Assembly (NCBI GenBank): GCA_004194705.1
Contig: SADC01001380.1
Span: forward strand, 186,001-250,000
Length of the DNA stretch: 64,000 nt
Source of the DNA: Ditylenchus dipsaci
Lineage: Eukaryota; Nematoda; Chromadorea; Rhabditida; Anguinidae
Reading direction: 5' to 3'
The translations under genes and the position numbers were made by a program. The notes beneath the pieces are model-generated. The model was not told the DNA's origin, made no database searches, and saw only the letters and a program-made list of their open reading frames with translations. Positions 23,275 to 30,952 of this stretch are shown here, one piece after another (position 1 is the stretch's first letter; the number at the start of each line of letters is the position of its first letter).

Positions 23275-23760
23275 ATGGTCTCCACCAGAAGAATGTGCGT
23301 TAAGCCAAATGAAGTGTCTCTCTCCGAAACTCGTTCAGCTCGAGCAAGGGTAATAACAAGCGAAGCTATGGTGTAGGCTCTACCACTTTATTATTACCGA
23401 CGATTTTGCTAAGAACCTGTTTCAGATCTACCTCAATCGAGTGCTCAAGCAAGTTCACCCGGAGATGCGAATCACCTCGAAAGGCATGGCTGTCATAAAT
23501 TCTATGGTGGGTATTTTTGCGAATGTAGTGTAGTAATTTAGTCACTTTCTCAGGTTAAGGATCTCTTCGACCGTTTGCTGGATGAATCCGCCCGCCTGGT
23601 CAATTATGGCAAGACTCGTGCGCTTTCTTTTCGCGAAATGCACTCTTCCGTTCGTCTCGTCATGCCTGGTGAGCTGGCCAAGCACGCTATCTCGGAGGGA
23701 GCCAAAGCTATGTCCAAGTACAGTGATTCGTTGACTATGCTTTTTAGGCAATCTTCACAG
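23275..23760 (+). CDS. H2B: Histone H2B, divergent N-tail, no in-frame stop at its usual end
   Basis: Nucleosome core histone. Exons 23275-23372, 23426-23506 and 23554 onward. The fold is clear: KRSYG, IYLNRVLKQVHPEM, ITSKGMAVINSM, FDRLLDESARLVNYG, then VRLVMPGELAKHAISEG. Exon 1 needs one G added to GGG at 23348-23350, which then joins the ATG at 23275 to the core with a 33-residue first exon. That N-tail (MVSTRRMCVKPNEV...) is short and not Lys-rich, unlike canonical H2B. At the C-terminus the family ends KYTSSK-stop; here SKYSDS runs on with no stop, straight into the eL33 gene. One added G after AAG at 23718 would place TGA right there. The end coordinate given is therefore a boundary of convenience. 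A variant or germline-type H2B is possible. Confidence 0.85.
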
Positions 23761-24180
23761 GGTACAAGCGCGGTCAGAGAAATCAGCATGAGCACACGGC
23801 GCTTTTGACTCTTGATGGGGTTTTCAACAAGGTCAGTTTTTTCAATATTTTACAGTCAACCTTCGGTTGTTGGCCACCACAGTTAACCGCCTCCCTATGC
23901 CTGAGCTCTGGGATGTTGGTAAACCGAGATTTGACTGTATGTCGATTCTATCGTTATAATAATTTACCCTATGCCTTCAGGAAGATGCTTATTTCTACGT
24001 CGGCAAGCGTCTGGTCTACGTCTACAAAGGTAGCAAGGGGCAGCATATTCGTACCATTTGGGCCGTATTACCCGTGTTCATGGCAATTCTACCTTCGTCC
24101 GAGGGAAGTTTCATTGCAACCTGCCGCCGCATGCCATTGGAAAGCGAATCCGTGTGATGCTCTATCCAAGCACCATCTGA
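23748..24180 (+). CDS. RPL35A: 60S ribosomal protein eL33 (RPL35A)
   Basis: Large-subunit ribosomal protein. Two exons are clear: 23748-23831 ([20 protein letters not shown] then TLDGVFNK) and 23981-24180 ([17 protein letters not shown] ... [13 protein letters not shown] stop). One C must be added to the CC at 24063-24064 so that [19 protein letters not shown] stays in frame. The normal 5' start (about 8 residues before AIF) has no separate exon. The acceptor TTTTTAG at 23741-23747 lies inside or at the end of the H2B exon. Two routes from H2B exist: ATG at 23710 giving [12 protein letters not shown] if a G is restored (AAG|GTACAG), or, as written, donor ACA|GTGATT to the acceptor at 23760, giving an in-frame MSKYRYKRG junction. 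A pogo-like repeat lies in the 149 nt intron. Confidence 0.9.
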
Positions 24181-24245
24181 AATTGTCTAGAACTCTCATG
24201 ATTGGAATTCCCGTGTTATCCTCTTCGTTCATGTTACCGCCGCTG

Positions 24246-24251
24246 AATAAA
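24246..24251 (+). terminator. Polyadenylation signal of the H2B-eL33 locus
   Basis: AATAAA lies 66 nt after the eL33 stop codon. No AATAAA is found between the H2B body and eL33, so both may share this 3' end. Confidence 0.6.
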
Positions 24252-24338
24252 GTTTGATAAAGTGTTTTGGTGCTCTTAGTTTCGTGTTATTGTTTTCCGC
24301 TGCTTTTCTTCGTGGACGTTCGGCTTGAGGTCCTGACT

Positions 24339-25286
24339 GGCTGTATATGAACTCGTAAATTCAAACTCGTAAAACATGAGACTCGAAAATCATGGAACTT
24401 GGAAAAATTAGTTTCGAGAGACATGGAACCGCGAAAACGAGTTTTGAAAAACATGGAACTCGCGGAAACGAGTTTTGAAAAACATGGAACTCGCGGAACG
24501 AGTTTTGAAAAACATGGCACTCGTAAATTTGTGTTCTCACACATATATGACCAGTAATTTTATGAGTACGCTTATCTGAGGCCACATTATCATAATACGC
24601 GTTAGATTCTGCTACCATCGACTATACTCAGTATAGTTAGTTGACCTTGCACAATATCTAACCGATTTTGATGGTTTTGCTGTGTGTCTCGATGGTCTAG
24701 TGGTCTGTAGTGCAGTGAATAGAGTTCGGTCTCGAGTTCGACTTCACGTGGTAGCGTGTTTTATTTTTTCGGAAATTAGCTTAGGGGACCAAGGCAACAA
24801 AAAATTTCACCATTTTTACTAAAAAAATTTTTTTTCTTAAAACTATTTAAAAGTGTGAAAAAAGTTTCTAAGTAAATAAAAAGTTTTTGCAAAAAAAACA
24901 GCAGGGGGTACCAAGGCATACTTTTTTCACATTTTATGACCGAATATGATTCAGCTGAATATGGTAAGGCATATTCAAAACGGCCATAAACCGAAGAAAA
25001 GACGTCTGAAACATATAAATATGACTAACAGAATCTGTAAAAAGTTGTTTTACGAGATAAAGAAACGTGAGCAAACAAATTTACCAGTTCCATGTTTTTC
25101 AAAACTCGTTTCCGCGAGTTCCATGTTTTTCAAAACTCGTTTTCGCGGGTTTCATGCTTCACGAAACTCGATTCTCCAGTTCATTGTTTATCGAGTTTGA
25201 TGTTTTTCGAAAATTTTTTTCACCAGTTCCATGATTTACGAGTCTCATGTTTTACCAGTTTAAATTTTACGAGTTCATATACAGCC
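24339..25286. mobile_element. Tandem-arm foldback element B
   Basis: Ends GGCTGTATATGAACTCGTAA and its complement. Exact 9 bp duplications GTCCTGACT are at 24330-24338 and 25287-25295. The arms (24350-24540, 25085-25270) are arrays of about 31 bp built on AACATGGAACTCGCGGAAAC plus GAGTTTTG. The interior holds a tRNA-like segment (24687-24760) and GGGGACCAAGGC motifs. It inserted about 80 nt downstream of the eL33 polyadenylation signal. Confidence 0.9.
24687..24760 (+). repeat. tRNA-like segment inside element B
   Basis: TGGTCTAGTGGTCTG resembles an A box and GAGTTCGACTTC a B box, about 40 nt apart. The acceptor-stem pairing is poor, so this is probably a tRNA-derived repeat or pseudogene. 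Confidence 0.35.
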
Positions 25287-25324
25287 GTCCTGACTGTCTA
25301 ACTCGCAGCCAGACTGTCTAAATG

Positions 25325-26437
25325 GGGACTCGCCCATTTCCCCTCAAAGGACGTTTCCCCTCAAGGACGTTTCCCCTCAAAGGACGTTTCCCCTCAAGGC
25401 CGTTTCCCTCAAAGGACGTTTCCCCTCAAAGGACGTTTCCCCTCAAAGGACGTTTCCCCTCAAAGTTCCCTCAAAGGCCGTTCCCCTCAAGGCCGTTTCC
25501 CCTCAAAGGACGTTTCCCTCAAAGTTCCCCTCAATTTTTTTGCAATTTTCTGCGAGTTACCCATCTGGAGTCGCGCAAGTGGCGCGTCATTTTTTTCGCT
25601 CTTCTTTTTTGCGCTCTGCTTTTGCACTCTCGTTTTCATCAATATTTTTTTGTTCAGGTGCGCTAGCAATCGACAGCCATGAACATCATCAGAACAGCAG
25701 CATCGGACAGCAGCGACTCTGACACCAGCTACTCTGGAAGTGAAGAAGAAGTGCCAGAAATTCCGGTAATTTTTATTTTAAGCTTTTAAGTTTTATTATT
25801 CAATTTTTTTTTCAGATCTACGGCAAGTCAAAGAAGGCAAGGAGATTCTATCTTTCGGTGGCAATGAATTCTGACGGAACTTGACGTGTGCCATCCGGGA
25901 CTGTGGACATTCATCACTCATCTCAAGACAGTGCAGCAAGGCCGAGACCAGAAGTTTTTCCGGTGGATGTTGGGCAAGCGACCGAAAGGAAAGCAACTCA
26001 AGTACCAAAAAGCTAACGCCAGAGTTCTCACGATTGTGCAAGGATACCAAGGAAGGGATGCCACAGAATATCTCCTAGGAATCGCTCACAATTTTATCAT
26101 GGAAGATTGATTTGTTTGGTTGTTATGTTAGAATGGTATTTTTTCGCTCTTCTTTTATTTTGTTTGCCGTTATGTTATCTACCATAAATCGTTCACCTTG
26201 ACTTGCTTGTCTTAAAACATAATTTGAGTTGTAACGTTCGAAATTTGAGGGGCTTTGAGGTAAACGTTCTTTGAGGGGAAACGGCCTTTGAGGGGAACTT
26301 TGAGGGGAAACGTCCTTTGAGGGGAAACGTCCTTTGAGGGGAACGACCTTTGAGGGGAAACGGCCTTGAGGGGAAACGTCCTTTGAGGGGAACGGCCTTG
26401 AGGGGAAACGTCCTTTGAGGGGAAACAGGGCGGACCC
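25325..26437. mobile_element. Tandem-arm foldback element C carrying a MULE-like ORF
   Basis: Ends GGGACTCGCCCATTTCCCCT and the complement of GGGTCCGCCCTGTTTCCCCT. Exact 9 bp duplications GTCTAAATG are at 25316-25324 and 26438-26446. Arms 25345-25535 and 26230-26425 are inverted arrays of the 19 bp unit CCCCTCAAAGGACGTTTCC with some variants. The interior is 700 bp and contains the ORF at 25679-26110. The 9 bp duplication and the ORF point to the Mutator superfamily. Confidence 0.92.
25679..26110 (+). pseudogene. Remnant of a Mutator-like transposase C-terminus inside element C
   Basis: Exon 1 (25679-25767) is an acidic Ser-rich start (MNIIRTAASDSSDSDTSYSG), ending at CCG|GTAATT. An intron ends TTTTTTTCAG at 25815, and exon 2 runs to 26110. 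The downstream frame reads VCHPGLWTFITHLKTVQQGR ... DATEYLLGIAHNFIMED. The HP-x-LW-F-x-L and YLLGIAHN signatures match the C-terminal region shared by many invertebrate MULE transposases. The two frames do not join: exon 2 in the exon 1 frame stops (TGA) after NSDGT, and the other frame has a TGA just before. A one-base consensus error is possible, as in nearby genes. No DDE catalytic core or zinc finger is present, so it cannot be a full transposase. Confidence 0.6.
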
Positions 26438-26445
26438 GTCTAAAT

Positions 26446-26919
26446 GGGAGTACTAGCGCGTTACACTACAAATTAAGGCAAAACCACCAATTACTTGTTT
26501 CAACTGAAATTTAATATTTATGACCTCATCCTACTTTTAAAAAGTATGCAGAAAATTTTCGTCGGATGATGTAGAACGAGAGCAAAAAAATAGCAAGAAA
26601 AAAATTGCTGGTCCCCACCGAAAAATTTGCCTGACATAATTTTCCTGACATTTTTAGTACATTTATTGACATGATGCATAACTAGTTATGGGATGCCAGA
26701 ATATTATTCACGGAGCTCATGTAATGGACAAACAAGATTTTGAAAAGGCATACGATGTAATTTCTAAACAAAAGATCTTTTGGAGTAAAAGACCCTGTGC
26801 TTTTTGCAAAAAACAGTACATTTCGGTGAAGAAAAGACAAAAAAATTAAAAAGGCGCGTAAAAACGGCAACTTAATTCTTGGCGTTTTGTTTGAGTTGAA
26901 CTACAAGGAAATTCGAATT
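26446..26919. other. Short repeat-bearing spacer
   Basis: It includes a GCGCGTTACACTACAAATTAAG motif related to the foldback at 50.12-50.35 kb and a TTGCTGGTCCCCACC stretch. No gene is seen. Confidence 0.4.
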
Positions 26920-27705
26920 GGCTGTAACTAAAAACACACACCAAAATACTGATTTCCGCAGTAAATTTATTATTTCCCGCAGTAAATTTGAATTTCAAAC
27001 AAAATACTGATTTCCTGCAGTAAATTACTGATTTCCCGCAGTAAATTTTGTATTTCATGCAGTAAATTTGCGGGAATTTGAATTTTCAGGTCAGAAATAC
27101 CTTCAACTGGTCAGAATCCCCCCAGAGTGGCCAGAAGTCCCTGAAAGTTGGTTTTTTGGGGTTTACTAAAGGGGGGTAAACTTTTTGCGAAAAATCGATT
27201 GAGCGGATCAGATTTCGGGTCCGCTCGGCTCAATTGCTCAGGATTCCACCCTTAACCATTCTCAATCTTAAACCAACCTAAGCACTGATTTAGGGTAGTT
27301 AGATACTGGTCTGGAGCAGTTTGGGATGGTTTAGGGTGGTTTAAGATAGTTGAGAATGGTTAAGGGTGGAATCCTGAGCGATTGAGCCGATCGGACCCGA
27401 AATCTGATCCGCTCAATCGATTTTTCGCAAAAAGTTTACCCCCCCCCCCTTTAGTAAACCCCCAAAAACCAACTTTCAGGGACTTCTGGCCACTCTGGGG
27501 TGGGATTCTGACCAGTTGAAGGTATTTTCTGACCTGAAAATTCAAATTCCCGCAAAATTTACTGCAGGAAATACAAAATTTACTGCGGGAAATCAGTAAT
27601 TTACTGCAGGAAATCAGTATTTTGTTTGAAATTCAAATTTACTGCGGGAAATAATAAATTTACTGCGGGAAATCAGTATTTTGGTGTGTGAAATCAATTT
27701 TAGCC
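26920..27705. mobile_element. Tandem-arm foldback element K
   Basis: Left end GGCTGTAACTAAAAACACAC, right end complement GGCTAAAATTGATTTCACAC. Exact 9 bp duplications ATTCGAATT are at 26911-26919 and 27706-27714. Outer arms are about 19 bp arrays of ACTGATTTCCCGCAGTAAAT. Inner arms are the shared core (CCCTGAAAGTTGGTTTTTTG, GGGGTTTACTAAAGG, TTTTTGCGAAAAATCGATTG) seen in elements L, M, G and at 236-500. Confidence 0.9.
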
Positions 27706-27719
27706 ATTCGAATTTTGAA

Positions 27720-29137
27720 AGGCTGTGTTGGGTCCCCGCCAATTCAAATTTCAACAATTGCTGGGCCTTGCACGAGCATGGTCCTCTAAAGAGGAAAGGG
27801 TGAAACAAAAAATTTGATGGAAAATTAAGGCATATATTCATAATTGCCCATTCCGAAATATCTTTGAAAAATTTATGGTGCTCATATAATTTGTTGAAAG
27901 AAAATTTGGCACACCCACAACTGAGCACAAAGTATCTTAAAAAAAACAACTGAGCAAAAAGTCATCTGATAATAAATTCAAATGAGAAATAATTGGTATT
28001 GGCAATATTTGTTTCCAAAATAATTGTTCCTTGAAAAAACGATTTCAAAAAAAACTTTCTTGTGAATAATTGGTTGTATAGTTTTGTCTTCTCAACCCCT
28101 AATCAACCCAAACCATTTAAAGCACCTTATGCTCTCCGAACCCTGTTATGCACCTAGTGACCAGAACCATGAATCGATATGCTCTACTCAAGACTGAGTG
28201 CACCCGGAGGGGCTCGAGCCAGCAATCTTGATGATGAGTTTATGGACCTATACACCACTCAAATACTCAAAATTATAAAAAAAAGGTATGCGTCAGGTGG
28301 ATTCGAACAAGCAACCTCTACATCACGCTTTATAATCGCTCAGAATTACATATAGTGTTACAACCACGTGGTCGTCCACTTGGATCAAAAAATTTTCACT
28401 TTTTCGGGTTCCAAAACAATTTTTTCGCACTTATTCGAGCATGGTGAAGATGGTTGGACTATGGTAAAATCACGTTTTATCGAGAACTTTTAGAATTATT
28501 GTGAACTCTTGATTGATCAAAATCAAGAATCTACGATAACTCATATATTTCTTGATAAAACGTGATTTTACCATAGTCAAACCATCTTCAGCATGCTCGA
28601 AATAATGCAGCAAAGTTGTTTTGAAACACGAAAAAGTGAAAAAGAATTTGACCCAAGTGGACGACTACTTGGATATCAACCGCCGAGGTTGCTGGTTTGA
28701 ATCCACCTGGGAGCATACCTTTTTTACATTAATTTTAGATATAAATAGACGAGCGTTTGACTTTTCAGGTCATTTGGTGAATATACCCCTACTCTGGAGT
28801 TACCTAGATATCAACCATACTTTTTATTTTTATTAAACTTTTTCCGGCCATTCAGATGGATATCCACCTGGACCGGAGATCCAGGTGACCAAATGACCTA
28901 TTTTTGCAGAAACAAAACTCACAAATAGGGTCTTTAGGTAATTGGATTCGAAACCCGTAAAATTTCGACTGTCTAAATCAAAATTGTTTAGTCCTACCTA
29001 AAATTCTCACTTTATATAGTATCGCACAGCCAGTTAGAGATGACCTGTATCGGTGGTATATTATATTGAGGTCACCTGCATTAGATATTTTATTGATCAC
29101 TTTGTTTGGTGCGGAAAGTATTGTTTCTAGAAACGCT
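27720..29137. repeat. Repeat-rich gene-free stretch
   Basis: 27735-27790 is a solo GGACCATGCTCGTGC arm (complement) matching 18960-19015. 28090-28900 is an inverted arrangement of tRNA-derived units (GGTTTGAATCCACCTGG and related motifs) around CGTGATTTTACCATAGTCAA arms, parallel to the interior of element A. No gene is seen. Confidence 0.5.
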
Positions 29138-29378
29138 TTAAAGGGCCTGACCTCTTCCTACTCGGTGGTCCCCCGCCAATTCAAAATTTTCCCTTGATCA
29201 TTGGACTTCTGTACGGATTTTTCCGCTAGGTTTCTAACAAAACTAAGCCTAAAATTTGATTTCAGGCATAGTTTTGTTAGAAACGTGGCGGAAAAATCCG
29301 TACAGAAGTCCAGTGATCAAGGGAAAATTTTTGAATTGGCGGGGGACCACCGAGTAGGAAGAGGTCAGGCCCTTTAAA
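29138..29378. mobile_element. Near-perfect 240 bp palindrome
   Basis: Ends TTTAAAGGGCCTGACCTCTT and its complement. The inner arms CCGTACAGAAGTCCA and GTTTCTAACAAAACTA match sequences near 900, 6180 and 57480-57570. TTTAAA occurs at both borders. Confidence 0.75.
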
Positions 29379-29655
29379 GGGGGGGACACTGGGGGGGGGG
29401 GGGGGGGTTGAGAAATGAGTTTTTCAGCTAAGGAAAAACTCATTAGCAGGTTGCAAAAATTTTATATATAAAATTATTTATGTAATTATATGATGGTTTC
29501 ACTAAATATTGTCAAATAATGTAGTGAAACCCATCATAAAATCACATACATAATTTTATATTTAAAATCTTTTTGCAACCCATTTATGGGTTTTTCATCA
29601 GGTTTACAAATCCATTTCTCAAACCCCCCCCAAGTGTCCCCCCTTTTTAAAAGTT
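29370..29655. mobile_element. Foldback with poly-G/poly-C arms
   Basis: A run of 14 or more G followed by TTGAGAAATGAGTTTTTC pairs with the complement and poly-C near 29620. The centre, ATGATGGTTTCACTA / TAGTGAAACCCATCAT, also pairs. It abuts the preceding palindrome. Confidence 0.65.
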
Positions 29656-29688
29656 ACCAAATAACACTATATTTCTTAGAGACGACAA

Positions 29689-29694
29689 TTTATT
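29689..29694 (-). terminator. Polyadenylation signal of eL34
   Basis: AATAAA on the minus strand, about 47 nt beyond the eL34 stop codon. Confidence 0.7.
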
Positions 29695-29740
29695 GATTGT
29701 AACGAGAGAGCAGAAACGAATAGGCAAAGTAAACATTTCC

Positions 29741-30136
29741 TCATTTCTTGGTAGCTTCCATCTTGGCCTTGTAAATCTTGGTGGCAATCTTCTGCTCCTC
29801 AACCAGGAAGGCACGAATGATTCGCTGACGCACAGCAGCTCCGCTCAGACATCCACCATAGGCCCGTGAAACCGTCTTCTTTCGCTTGGTAAGCTGGACA
29901 TCTCTCGTGGACGCGATGGCTGGATCTGTAATGGAAAAACAGATAGATGAAACTCCATCGATATAAAGTGTCACTAACCCCATGAAGGCGAACTCCGGTA
30001 TCTCCGCACTTGGGCACCTTGCCGATCTTCTTGCGATAGAGCACCACATTTTTCCTCCGGGAGTCTTCGAAATCTTGGTTTTGTTCGACTTCGTGTTGTA
30101 GCAGAGTCGGCGGCGATAAGTCACGCGTTGCACCAT
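29741..30136 (-). CDS. RPL34: 60S ribosomal protein eL34
   Basis: Large-subunit ribosomal protein, about 114 residues in two exons, 30136-29979 and 29925-29741. Family landmarks: MVQRVTYRRRLCYNTKSNKT, YRKKIGKVPKCGDTGVRLHG, then TVSRAYGGCLS and IIRAFLVEEQKI. Two single bases must be added: one A in the five-A run at 30049-30053 (after TPGGK) and one base in the GG at 29896-29897 (before LTKRKK). With these, both exons have whole-codon lengths (159 and 186 nt) and the intron (53 nt) is phase 0. Untreated, the frame breaks twice, so automatic prediction gives chimeric proteins. The likely start is the Met before VQRVTY; TTTTAG lies 8 nt before it. Both changes are base losses in short runs and the rest is intact, so consensus error is more likely than a pseudogene. 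Confidence 0.92.
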   Translation of the reverse strand: MVQRVTYRRRLCYNTKSNKTKISKTPGGKMWCSIARRSARCPSAEIPEFAFMGLVTLYIDGVSSICFSITDPAIASTRDVQLTKRKKTVSRAYGGCLSGAAVRQRIIRAFLVEEQKIATKIYKAKMEATKK

Positions 30137-30509
30137 TTCTACAGCTAAAATCAATCATTGTAAAATGAACCACGTTGGCACTGAAGTAGCTATAAGCTAG
30201 GCAATGTCTTCTTGGACTGTAGGCAATTCGTAAAATACTAAATCAGTCTGTTTCGGCTGTAAAAAGAAGTTTCATAATAATTTACAAGGGAAAAAGCTTG
30301 AGATTATACGAAACCTTACTAAACACCGTTTGCCATAAACAGCTCCAAGTTGCTTTATTGGAAGCAAGGAGCAAAACACAGACTTGACACACAGTGACTT
30401 TCTAGCAGGATAATAGAAATAGCGTGAGAATTACGCAGCATACGTCTATTCTACAACAGCAGTTACATCAGGAATGAATATTTGAATTTGAATTTTTTGG
30501 TCTCACGCA

Positions 30510-30602
30510 TTAAAGTGGTCCCCACCTTTTGGAAATTCAAATTTCACCGTGTCGGGCACGGGCGCCCGTTAAAGGAGCATGCCCGGGCATGCTCCTTTAA
30601 TA
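30510..30602. mobile_element. Fragment with GGAGCATGC ends
   Basis: Contains GTCCCCACC, then GTGTCGGGCACGGGCGCCCG and TTAAAGGAGCATGCCCGGGC in an inverted arrangement. It is related to the ends at 1092-1988 and lies between the divergent eL34 and MATH-BTB genes. Confidence 0.5.
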
Positions 30603-30952
30603 CTAAAAAAAATTATTTTGAAACAAATCTTGCCAAGACCAATTGTTTCTCATTTGAATTTATTGTTAGATGACTTTTTGTTCAATTAAATTTTTTCTAA
30701 GATACTTTGTGCTCAGTTGTAGGTGTGCCGAAAATTTCATGCGATTGCAAAGCTTAATTTTTCATTGCTCGGTCATAAAATACTTTGCAATATAAATTAG
30801 TCCCGTAACGATCTCTTTTAATTTTTATATACGGTGCTTCTGTGTCAGCCCGTGACGTCAAGAGAGAAAAAAGGCATTGTGTCGCTCCTCTTCGTTCCAC
30901 ACTTTTGCTCAGTGTAACTCAGCATTTCCAGATATCTCAGTCAATTTCGTAA

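Noticed and set aside
29741..30136. eL34 as a processed or dead pseudogene because of two frameshifts
   Set aside because: It retains an intron, start, stop and polyadenylation signal, and both defects are run-length losses of the type found in other intact genes here.
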